A stretch of 43,791 nt of DNA from Limisphaerales bacterium (lineage in GTDB: Bacteria; Verrucomicrobiota; Verrucomicrobiia; Limisphaerales; AAA164-E04). The position numbers and the translations under genes are program-made. Below, piece after piece: positions 17,612-24,844 of the stretch. The stretch lies in NCBI GenBank assembly GCA_024761205.1, contig JAMASS010000014.1, positions 1 to 43,791 on the forward strand, in the 5' to 3' direction. How positions within the stretch are numbered: the stretch's first letter is position 1; each line of letters starts with the position of its first letter. The notes under the pieces were generated by a model. That model searched no databases and was not told where the DNA came from. It saw nothing but the letters and a program-made list of their open reading frames with translations.

Positions 17612-18460
17612 ATGATAGTTTATGTTAACGGGGATTACGTTCCACAAGAGTCCGCCACGCTCTCAGTCTTTGATCGAGGCTTGATGTACGGTGACGGCTG
17701 TTTCGAAACCCTCCGGGTCTACAGTGGCCGGCCCGCCTTTTGGCCAGAGCACATTGCCCGACTCACTCATGCTGTGGCCGCTCTCTCGATTCCAATCGAA
17801 ATCGCGTCCGATTCGTTAGCCAAGATCGCACAGACGCTGATCCACCAAAATAGCATCTCCGAGGCCCTGCTTCGGATACATGTGACCCGTGGACAGGGAC
17901 CTCGCGGCTACTCGATCGCCAACGTCCAATCGCCTTCGCTGATTATTTCCCTGCACCCGACACCCAACGCTGTCTCGGACCCAGCCCCGACCTGGAGATT
18001 GGTGACCAGCACTCAGCGAATCGACAACCATTCCATGCTCCACCGCCACAAGTCATCCAATAAACTCCTACAGATTCTGGGGAAGGCGGAAGCGGACCGC
18101 TCGGGTGCCGATGATGTTCTCTTCTTGACTCATGACGGGAAGGTCGCGGAGACAAGTTCCGCGAATCTATTCTGGTTCGACGGCCACGCGCTCGGAACCC
18201 CGCCGCTCTCAGCCGGTATTCTCCCGGGAATCACTCGCCAGATTGTAAAAGAAATCTGCGATGAGAAAGAGCTCCCATGCAACGAGGCAAACCTCACCGA
18301 ATCCGAGTTGCTCTGTCAACAAACGGTGTTTCTCACTCAAAGCGCCTGGGAGATTATCAAGGTCGGCTCACTGAATAATATCGAAATTCCCACATCACCG
18401 ATCATCGAAGAACTAAGGCAGGACTATCGGTTGCGGGCGATGAAATCGCCCTTTATGTGA
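17612..18460 (+). CDS. pabC: Aminodeoxychorismate lyase-type class IV PLP enzyme
   Basis: PabC releases pyruvate from aminodeoxychorismate to give 4-aminobenzoate. The 282-residue product is a fold-type IV PLP enzyme. It has DRGLMYGDGCFETLRV near residue 21, the Schiff-base Lys in HRHKSSNKL (Lys147), and KVAETSSANLF with Glu180 that contacts the cofactor ring nitrogen. LSAGILPGITRQIV also matches. Branched-chain and D-amino-acid aminotransferases share this fold, so sequence alone is not decisive. The position 5 nt after pabB and the short length favour PabC. The frame extends upstream to 17531, overlapping pabB, but the ATG at 17612 gives the typical MIVYVNG start. Confidence 0.85.
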   Translation: MIVYVNGDYVPQESATLSVFDRGLMYGDGCFETLRVYSGRPAFWPEHIARLTHAVAALSIPIEIASDSLAKIAQTLIHQNSISEALLRIHVTRGQGPRGYSIANVQSPSLIISLHPTPNAVSDPAPTWRLVTSTQRIDNHSMLHRHKSSNKLLQILGKAEADRSGADDVLFLTHDGKVAETSSANLFWFDGHALGTPPLSAGILPGITRQIVKEICDEKELPCNEANLTESELLCQQTVFLTQSAWEIIKVGSLNNIEIPTSPIIEELRQDYRLRAMKSPFM

Positions 18461-18548
18461 CACTCAAAGCGCCCCACGCTTGCACGGGCGGTTCACTCCA
18501 TTCATATTGATCCAGTGAGATTCGATCCTTAGCAACCATCGACTTGTT

Positions 18549-19106
18549 TTGAGAATTATCGTTGCCATTACCGGAGCTAGCGGCGTCATTTACGCTCAAC
18601 GATTCCTCAATCAACTTCCCAGTGATCAGCACGAAGTTCACCTCGTGGTGAGTAATTATGCGCGCCAAGTAATCGCCGAAGAGCTGCCTAACGGTCTCCA
18701 ACTAGACCCTGCCGTACATCAACACGGCTTAAAATCCATGAACGCACCGTTTGCTAGTGGATCGAATCCCCTCGATGCTATGGTGGTGATCCCTTGCAGC
18801 ATGGGAACCTTGGGACGTATCGCCCACGGCTCAAGCAGTGACCTTCTCCTAAGAGCCGCCGATGTCATGCTCAAGGAGAAAAAACGCCTCATCCTGATAC
18901 CTCGAGAAACCCCGCTCAACTTGATTCACATCAAGAATTTCGAACTGCTCACCCTAGCGGGTGCTACGATTCTGCCCGCGAATCCGTCATTCTATTCCCA
19001 ACCCCAATCCATTGATCAGTTGGTGGATACCGTGGTCTCACGAGTTTTGGATCATCTAGGGGTCGAACAGTCGTTGACACCCCGATGGCAGGAAGAGAGG
19101 GAGTGA
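18549..19106 (+). CDS. ubiX: UbiX-type flavin prenyltransferase
   Basis: UbiX makes prenylated FMN, the cofactor of UbiD-type decarboxylases. The 185-residue product has TGASGVIYA (residues 8-16), VVSNYARQVI, and the flavin/prenyl-phosphate region IPCSMGTLGRIAHGSSSDLLLRAADV. It ends with LILIPRETPLNLIHIKN, so the active-site signature is complete. The start is a TTG at 18549 giving MRIIVAITGASG. No ATG exists nearby, and no Shine-Dalgarno is seen. Because mqnP, mqnE and mqnA follow, it most likely serves the decarboxylation step late in futalosine-dependent menaquinone synthesis. The partner UbiD-like decarboxylase is not in the window. Confidence 0.9.
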   Translation: MRIIVAITGASGVIYAQRFLNQLPSDQHEVHLVVSNYARQVIAEELPNGLQLDPAVHQHGLKSMNAPFASGSNPLDAMVVIPCSMGTLGRIAHGSSSDLLLRAADVMLKEKKRLILIPRETPLNLIHIKNFELLTLAGATILPANPSFYSQPQSIDQLVDTVVSRVLDHLGVEQSLTPRWQEERE

Positions 19107-19199
19107 CACGAACCACGGGACCGCTGTTCAAAATGACATATCAATTACCAGAAAGGCCTTGAAATTTAGGAGATCAACGACTCAACGCCCCCGGCAGAA

Positions 19200-20093
19200 A
19201 TGTTAACAGCGTTAACCACAACACTGCGAAACTGGGCGGAGATGACTAAATTCTCCCACACTATTTTTGTCCTACCTTTCGCTATTGCCTCAATGGTCGT
19301 TGCGGCAAAATCCGAGCGAGGATGGCCGGGCTGGCGCCTGTTCTCCCTCATCATCCTCGCTATGGTTACCGCTCGCACCTGTGCGATGACCTTTAACCGA
19401 ATCGCCGACCGCAGGTTCGATGCCATGAATCCGCGGACGAAAAACCGGCACTTGGTGACCGGTAAGGTATCGCTTTCAAGCGCGGTAACCTTGTTGAGTT
19501 TGAGTGCTGCGGGGTTTCTGGTCACTTGCTGGTTTATCAATCCAATCTGCTTCGCTCTTTCTCCAATCGCTTTGGTTTTGGTTTGTTTCTATTCCATCAC
19601 CAAGCGTTTTACTGATTTCACCCATGTCTATCTCGGCGTGGCGCTGGGATTGGCCCCGCTAGGGGCTTGGTTGGCGGTTGAAGGGAGTCTCACACTCGCC
19701 CCCGTCATCCTCAGTTTGGCAGTCGTTTTTTGGTTGATCGGTTTCGATATCATTTATGCCACTCAAGACTATGATTTTGATCGGACCCACGAGATTCACT
19801 CCATCATCGTCCGCTGGGGCATCAAGAACGCACTTCAAGCAGCCTTTATTTCTCATCTCATCATGCTGCTCTTACTCGTCCTCTTTGGATTGATCTTGAG
19901 TTTTCGCTTCGCCTATTTTATTGGCTTGGCCGTAATCGTCATCTCTCTTCTGTTCGAACATTGGTTGGCGCGCAAGCGAAGCCTCAAGTGGATCAATTTT
20001 GCCTTCTTTCGCCTGAACGCACTGATCAGCATCGTTTTTCTCGTCATTACCGTGGTTGAAGTTGTATTTCCCATGTTCCGTATCCGCGCATGA
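19200..20093 (+). CDS. mqnP: UbiA-family prenyltransferase of menaquinone synthesis
   Basis: This 297-residue integral membrane protein attaches the polyprenyl tail to an aromatic acid. It has about eight membrane segments and the two Asp-rich UbiA motifs: NRIADRRFDAMNPRTKNRHL, with Asn66/Asp70/Asp74 chelating magnesium-diphosphate, and YATQDYDFDRTHEIHS. The second motif's YATQDYDFD form is typical of the MqnP-type subgroup. The gene's stop overlaps the mqnE start by 4 nt, so it is coupled to the futalosine genes. The polyprenyl substrate is assumed to be octa- or hepta-prenyl diphosphate and cannot be read from the sequence. The start region contains two GTTAAC copies. Confidence 0.88.
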   Translation: MLTALTTTLRNWAEMTKFSHTIFVLPFAIASMVVAAKSERGWPGWRLFSLIILAMVTARTCAMTFNRIADRRFDAMNPRTKNRHLVTGKVSLSSAVTLLSLSAAGFLVTCWFINPICFALSPIALVLVCFYSITKRFTDFTHVYLGVALGLAPLGAWLAVEGSLTLAPVILSLAVVFWLIGFDIIYATQDYDFDRTHEIHSIIVRWGIKNALQAAFISHLIMLLLLVLFGLILSFRFAYFIGLAVIVISLLFEHWLARKRSLKWINFAFFRLNALISIVFLVITVVEVVFPMFRIRA

Positions 20094-21235
20094 AGATCGC
20101 AATGGCCCAGAGTGAGTTCTCCGACATTTACGAAAAAGTTGTCGCCAACGAACGGATCGATGAAACCGAAGCGTTGCGCCTCTTTGAGTCGAAGAACATC
20201 AATGCCCTCGGCATCATTGCCAACACAGCCAACCAGAAGAAGAACGGCAACCGAGCGTCCTATATCGTCAACCGATACATCAATTACTCGAACTACTGCA
20301 TTCTGAGTTGCCAGTTCTGTTCCTTCGCCCGAAAGAAGCGAGACAACGACGGCTTTCAACTCACCCCGGAGGACATCCTCAAAAAGGCTCGCGAAGCCTT
20401 GGATAACGGGATCACCGAGCTCCACATTGTCGGGGGACTCCATCCCTCGCTTCCGTTTGACTACTACACAGGAATGCTGAAGAGCCTTAAAGCACTCGAC
20501 CCTCAGCTGGAGCTCAAGTGCTTTACCGCGATCGAGATTCTCCATCTGGCCTGGTTGGCCAAGACGTCCGTTCGCGATACCCTGGCCGAGCTAAAAGAAG
20601 CGGGGCTCGGGTCACTAACTGGTGGTGGTGCAGAGATATTCAACAAAGAGATCCGACAAGTAATCGCTCCTGGCAAGGAGTCAGCGGAGGAATATCTCGA
20701 CGTCCACCGAACCTGGCATCAACTCGGTGGACGCAGCACCTGCACAATGCTCTATGGCCATGTGGAATCCCCAGCTGATCGAGTGGATCATCTCCGTCAA
20801 CTTCGGTCCCTCCAGGACGAAACTGAGGGATTTTCCGGATTTGTCCCGCTTGCCTATCAACCAGAAGACAACGGGATTCCCGTGCATCATCCGCCAACGG
20901 GGTCCGACTCGCTCAAGACCATCGCCGTGAGCCGTATTTATCTCGATAATTTCGATCATATCACTGCCTATTGGGTCGGTATGGGTCTAGGCCTAGCACA
21001 GGTCGCTCTTAGCTACGGAGCCGATGATCTCCACGGGACGATCCTGGAAGAGCATATCTTCCACATGGCCGGAGCCACATCGCCTCAAGAGCAAACGCGG
21101 GCTTCCATGATCAAAGCCATTTGCGAGAGTGGAAAAATTCCCGTCCAGCGGAATACGTTTTACGAGCTGATTGAGGAAACCAATCGCGAAGAGGCCTTCA
21201 GCGAGGCAGTCCATGACCTGAGCGGTTCCCAGTGA
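20090..21235 (+). CDS. mqnE: Aminodeoxyfutalosine synthase, radical SAM
   Basis: MqnE joins the MqnA product 3-[(1-carboxyvinyl)oxy]benzoate to S-adenosylmethionine to form aminodeoxyfutalosine. The 381-residue product has the radical-SAM CxxxCxxC as CILSCQFC (Cys70, Cys74, Cys77) within NRYINYSNYC. It also has HIVGGLHPSLPFDYY, SLTGGGAEIFNKEIRQVI and LYGHVESPADRVDHL. MqnC, a paralogue acting later, is the alternative. The GGAEIF-NKEIR block and the direct partnership with mqnA favour MqnE. Start and stop each overlap the neighbouring genes by 4 nt, which indicates translational coupling in mqnP-mqnE-mqnA. Confidence 0.9.
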   Translation: MKIAMAQSEFSDIYEKVVANERIDETEALRLFESKNINALGIIANTANQKKNGNRASYIVNRYINYSNYCILSCQFCSFARKKRDNDGFQLTPEDILKKAREALDNGITELHIVGGLHPSLPFDYYTGMLKSLKALDPQLELKCFTAIEILHLAWLAKTSVRDTLAELKEAGLGSLTGGGAEIFNKEIRQVIAPGKESAEEYLDVHRTWHQLGGRSTCTMLYGHVESPADRVDHLRQLRSLQDETEGFSGFVPLAYQPEDNGIPVHHPPTGSDSLKTIAVSRIYLDNFDHITAYWVGMGLGLAQVALSYGADDLHGTILEEHIFHMAGATSPQEQTRASMIKAICESGKIPVQRNTFYELIEETNREEAFSEAVHDLSGSQ

Positions 21236-22035
21236 CGGTTTCCAAAATCATGCGCAACGGCGGGACATCACTCCCAAGTAAAGGACCCAGAATCGGTTCG
21301 GTGCCTTATCTAAACTCCGTTCCGCTCACTTGGGGCCTTGAGCAAGAAATCATGTTCCTTCCTCCCAGTCAACTCAGCGAATCCATGCGGCAGGGAAATC
21401 TCGATGCGGCATTGCTCAGTATTACTGAGGCACTGTTTGGTCGGCATTACCTCATTCTTGACGGAATCGGCGTCTGCTCGGCCGGTCCCGTGAACAGCGT
21501 TTTCCTAGCCCACCGAGGCGCTTTGGCGGATATCATTGAAGTTCACTGTGATCCCGCTTCTCTGACCAGTGTGAATCTCCTGCGTGTTTTGCTTCATCGT
21601 CGCAACATTCATCCCAAATGGAGTATCTTGGACAGTTACGACGCCGCTGCAGAGGAGGAAAATGTCCTGCTGATCGGCAATCCGGCGATCCACTTCCGCC
21701 AGCAAAACCACCCTCACCAACTCTGGGATTTAGGCGAAGCATGGCAAGAAGACACACATCTCCCCTTTGTCTTCGCTGTCTGGGTGCTGAAGAAGGGCAT
21801 TGACTACAACACAATCCTCCCGCAATTACAGGAAGCTCGGGACCAAGGAGTCCAAAACATCGAAACCATCGTGAGATCTTACGGCGAGTTCGATGAGGCC
21901 TTCCGTAGGAAATATCTGACTCAGGCGATCCGATACAACTTGGGAGTGGACGAAAGACGCGGCATTGCGAAGTTCGTCACGGAACTCCGTCAATTCCCGG
22001 ATTTAACCGTCTACGAACCCGAGTTTCTTCGCTAA
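21232..22035 (+). CDS. mqnA: Chorismate dehydratase
   Basis: MqnA dehydrates chorismate to 3-[(1-carboxyvinyl)oxy]benzoate, the committed step of the futalosine route. The 267-residue product has the family start RIGSVPYLNSVPLTWGL (about 21-37), then DAALLSITEAL and LIGNPAIHF. The conserved DLGEAWQEDTHLPFVFAVWV follows, and the fold is that of periplasmic-binding-protein type. The start is a GTG overlapping the mqnE stop by 4 nt. An ATG 18 nt downstream (21250) is an alternative that still keeps all motifs. MqnB, MqnC and MqnD are not in this window and must be elsewhere if the pathway is complete. Confidence 0.9.
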   Translation: MTVSKIMRNGGTSLPSKGPRIGSVPYLNSVPLTWGLEQEIMFLPPSQLSESMRQGNLDAALLSITEALFGRHYLILDGIGVCSAGPVNSVFLAHRGALADIIEVHCDPASLTSVNLLRVLLHRRNIHPKWSILDSYDAAAEEENVLLIGNPAIHFRQQNHPHQLWDLGEAWQEDTHLPFVFAVWVLKKGIDYNTILPQLQEARDQGVQNIETIVRSYGEFDEAFRRKYLTQAIRYNLGVDERRGIAKFVTELRQFPDLTVYEPEFLR

Positions 22036-22053
22036 TCTCTCATAAGTGGGTGG

Positions 22054-22860
22054 ATGAACAAGTATCTTCAGGTCCTGAATGTCGGAATCCAAAACACTTT
22101 GACCTACCGGTTAAACTTCTTCTTTCGCGCCCTTTTCGCCCTCATCCCGCTCGCAGCTACCATTTTCCTCTGGCGAACGATCTATGCGAGCAAACCCGGC
22201 GACAGCAACGTCGCGGGGTATCAGTTGGCGCAAATGATTTCCTATTATCTCGTGGCCACCATCGTCGATGCCTTAACTGCCGTGAATGAGGACGATTGGC
22301 AGATCGCCGCAGAGATTCGCGATGGTCAGATCAGCCAATTTCTTCTTAAACCCATCAATTACCTGGCTTATCGGCTAACCCTCTACACTTCCGGGCGGAT
22401 GATTTACCTCGTCACCAGCTTGTTGCCGATCGGATTGTTTATTTTTTACTATCGAGATTACTTTCAACTTCCATCGGAGATCGGGGTGTATGGCTGGTTC
22501 GCCATTTCAGTGATTTTGACCGGGTTGCTCCAGTTTTTCACCTCGTTTACTATGGCGTTGCTCGCGTTCTGGATTCTGGAGATTGACACGTTCATCTTCA
22601 TTCTCTTCGCGGTCGAATACATTGCCGGAGGCCACTTATTCCCCTTGGATATTCTCCCGGCGTGGATCACCAATGCATTGATCTACACACCTTTTCCTTA
22701 CCTTTTATACTTCCCAGTGAGTATCTTTCTGGAGAGAACAACGGGTGAGGCTCTTTTCACCGGCTTGCTAATTCAGTGCTTCTGGGTAGTCGTTGCCTAC
22801 GGGGTCGCGGTTCTTGTGTGGAACCGTGGAATTAGGTGCTACAGCGCGGTCGGCGGTTAA
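22054..22860 (+). CDS. ABC-2 family permease (COG4587-like)
   Basis: The 268-residue product is an inner-membrane permease with about six predicted membrane segments. The first (FFFRALFALIPLAATIFLW) follows a short cytosolic start MNKYLQVLNVGIQNTLTYRLN, and the loop EIRDGQISQFLLKPINYLAYRL is typical of COG4587/DUF990-type ABC-2 transporters. It pairs with the next gene, 8 nt away, which encodes a second permease of the same superfamily. In related loci a COG4586 ATPase accompanies them, but it is not adjacent here. The transported substrate is unknown. The 18-nt gap after mqnA suggests possible co-transcription with the menaquinone genes. Confidence 0.8.
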   Translation: MNKYLQVLNVGIQNTLTYRLNFFFRALFALIPLAATIFLWRTIYASKPGDSNVAGYQLAQMISYYLVATIVDALTAVNEDDWQIAAEIRDGQISQFLLKPINYLAYRLTLYTSGRMIYLVTSLLPIGLFIFYYRDYFQLPSEIGVYGWFAISVILTGLLQFFTSFTMALLAFWILEIDTFIFILFAVEYIAGGHLFPLDILPAWITNALIYTPFPYLLYFPVSIFLERTTGEALFTGLLIQCFWVVVAYGVAVLVWNRGIRCYSAVGG

Positions 22861-22868
22861 ACAAAACG

Positions 22869-23714
22869 ATGAATATCCAGGCAAATCAGAACCCTCCCCC
22901 ACTACTGAGCTCCCTGGCCTCCCTCAAGCGGCATGTTTCGATCTATGGTGCTCTGTGTCAGAATTCAGTAATGCGGGATATGCAGTTCAAAGTGAATTTC
23001 CTGCTCTGGATATTCGTGGAGTTGTTGTGGTTTGGCCTCCAATTGGCCTTCGTTGCCGTCATTTATTCACATACCGATCGGATCGCGACCTGGAGCAAAT
23101 GGGAAGTGGTCCTGCTCACGGGAGCGAGTCAGCTCATCCAGCAATTATTCCACGCTATCTTTTTGAACAACATCGTGGGGCTCTCCGAACACGTTCGAAC
23201 CGGGCGACTGGATTTTATGTTGCTCCTTCCCGTAAATTCGCGATTCCTAATCTCTTTACGAACACTAGATATCGGATCGTTGGTCGGCGCCTTTAGTGGC
23301 ATAGCGGTGATGGCCTACGCCTGCTGTCAAATGCATTTGATTCCGAGTTTGAGTCAATTGCTCGGTTTTGGATTCCTTTGTGGCGTCGGGATCCTCATTC
23401 ACTATTCCTTGATGTTCCTCCTCGCCTCCATCAGTTTTATGTCGGTTAAGGCACAGGGGATCGTTTGGGGATACTACAATCTCTTTAATATCGCTCGCTT
23501 GCCCGACGCCGCTTTCCAAGGCCTCTTCAAGGTCTTCTTTACTTTCGGTATCCCCATGCTCCTAGTTTCCAATGTACCCGTAAAATTCTTTGCCGCCAAG
23601 CTATCCTCCCCCGCCGAAGTCTTCTCCCTTTTTGGTATGGCGGCTGTCTGTCTCTTGATTTCAGAACTGGGTTGGCGCTGGGCGATCACTCGCTACACAA
23701 GTGCCAGTTCATAG
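22869..23714 (+). CDS. ABC-2 family permease (COG3694-like)
   Basis: The 281-residue product is the second permease of the pair. It has about six membrane segments, a conserved DMQFKVNFLLWIFVELLWFGLQ stretch near residue 36 and the loop LSEHVRTGRLDFMLLLPVNSRF, which is the hallmark of DUF990 permeases and parallels the DGQISQFLLKP loop of its neighbour. The frame opens at 22836 inside the upstream gene, but the ATG at 22869 gives a sensible start. It converges on the FHA gene with 76 nt between stops and no terminator-like hairpin visible. Function is limited to 'half of a heteromeric exporter of unknown substrate'. Confidence 0.8.
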   Translation: MNIQANQNPPPLLSSLASLKRHVSIYGALCQNSVMRDMQFKVNFLLWIFVELLWFGLQLAFVAVIYSHTDRIATWSKWEVVLLTGASQLIQQLFHAIFLNNIVGLSEHVRTGRLDFMLLLPVNSRFLISLRTLDIGSLVGAFSGIAVMAYACCQMHLIPSLSQLLGFGFLCGVGILIHYSLMFLLASISFMSVKAQGIVWGYYNLFNIARLPDAAFQGLFKVFFTFGIPMLLVSNVPVKFFAAKLSSPAEVFSLFGMAAVCLLISELGWRWAITRYTSASS

Positions 23715-23790
23715 GCCAACCATGCGAGCCTTTGTAAGGAGCGATTAATTGCATCTACCCTAGGCCCCACCTCAACCAGGCAGTAGAGAT

Positions 23791-24186
23791 TTATGCAGAG
23801 CCTATCAGAAAGACGATGCAGGCCAACTCGAGGAACACAACAAACGCCACCATAAGCCATGTGAAAAAATTAAACCAACCGAGACCCCTAACGCGGTTTG
23901 GGCTCGAACCAAAGGAAAACACAGCCGCTCCGATCACGATCACGTCACCATTGCGAAGTTTGGACTGGTCAATGGGTTTGGCATTGAGACTGACCGTTCC
24001 GGCGCCCAACCGCCTCAATTGCGGTCCGGCGCCCGGTTCGAATTTGATCGCCGCATGATGATCCCACACCCCGGCATCCAAAACTCGCAGATCGGCCCCC
24101 ACGTTTTTTCCGAGGACAAAGGGAAAGGATGTCAGGTCGACATTCTCACCCTTCCGTTTCCCCTCCAGAACGGTGAGCCGAAACAT
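23791..24186 (-). CDS. Small FHA-domain protein with C-terminal membrane anchor
   Basis: The 131-residue product begins with a forkhead-associated domain: GKNVGADLRVLDAGVWDHHAAIKFE at about 28-52, followed by SLNAKPIDQSKLRNGDVIVIGAAVFSF. The usual FHA pattern GR-x-S-H is altered to GK...DHHA, so phosphothreonine binding is uncertain. Residues about 104-130 form one hydrophobic segment (FNFFTWLMVAFVVFLELACIVFL), giving a tail-anchored topology with the FHA domain in the cytosol. Its ATG shares one base with the TGA of the OPX gene, so it is the last gene of the polysaccharide-export operon. A role as adaptor to phosphorylated proteins is plausible but inferred. Confidence 0.75.
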   Translation of the reverse strand: MFRLTVLEGKRKGENVDLTSFPFVLGKNVGADLRVLDAGVWDHHAAIKFEPGAGPQLRRLGAGTVSLNAKPIDQSKLRNGDVIVIGAAVFSFGSSPNRVRGLGWFNFFTWLMVAFVVFLELACIVFLIGSA

Positions 24187-24842
24187 CAGTACAATCGCCT
24201 TGGGACATTGATGACGTCCCCGGGATACAACGGAATATTGTATTCCTGGTTGTCGCGTGCTTTACTGTAATCGAAGGTGACGGTTGTTCCGTCCGCGCGA
24301 GTCACTCGAATACGGTTCTTCTTTGCAAAGTTATTAAGCCCCCGAGCGGAAGCAATGCCATCAAGAACCGTCATGGTCCCGATATACGGATAGAGCCCGG
24401 GTGTGTTGACTTCACCGACGACCGTAAAGTAGCGCTCCTCTGCTTTGACGGTCAACGATACACGAGTAAAAATTTTGGGAACGTAAAGACTGTAGAGCGC
24501 ATCTTGGAGCTCTCCAGTGGTGAGTCCCGCCACTCTCATGGGTTCCGAAAGATATGGTGGCTGAATGGTACCATCCTGCCGAATTTGTTCTGTATGCGGC
24601 GGAGGCGGCCGAGGAATCCCCGAATAGATGATCACGATGCGGTCCCCCTCAGTGAGGATATCCGGATTCGCCCGCTGGACATTAGTCGTTACGGGTGCAG
24701 CGTCTCCCCTGCCTCCCTGACCGTTGCCACTGCACCCCGAACCGACGCTGAAGATGACCAACGATAACAGCACTAACGAAGCTGCTCGCACAAATCTAGA
24801 CCTTTCCTCATGAATCTTTTTACTGACTCCCGGGGGCTCCAC
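24186..24842 (-). CDS. Short OPX polysaccharide-export lipoprotein (Wza family)
   Basis: OPX proteins form the periplasmic or outer-membrane part of Wzx/Wzy capsule export. The 218-residue product has a lipobox GSGC (Cys37 from the GTG start at 24842). It has a Poly_export domain (about 60-145, with GDRIVIIYSGIP and DGTIQPPYLSEPMRVAGLT) and one SLBB repeat (about 145-200, FTVVGEVNTPGLYPYIG). It ends at LYPGDVINVPRRLY and lacks the C-terminal amphipathic helix by which Wza crosses the outer membrane. Another GTG at 24791, with AAGG 10 nt upstream, gives a compact signal peptide and may be the real start. It begins 2 nt after the BY-kinase stop, so they are coupled. Confidence 0.85.
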   Translation of the reverse strand: MEPPGVSKKIHEERSRFVRAASLVLLSLVIFSVGSGCSGNGQGGRGDAAPVTTNVQRANPDILTEGDRIVIIYSGIPRPPPPHTEQIRQDGTIQPPYLSEPMRVAGLTTGELQDALYSLYVPKIFTRVSLTVKAEERYFTVVGEVNTPGLYPYIGTMTVLDGIASARGLNNFAKKNRIRVTRADGTTVTFDYSKARDNQEYNIPLYPGDVINVPRRLY

Positions 24843-24844
24843 GC

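Noticed and set aside
19202-19216. Double GTTAAC repeat at the mqnP start
   Set aside because: Each unit is itself a 6-bp palindrome, and a short repeat of this kind is expected by chance.
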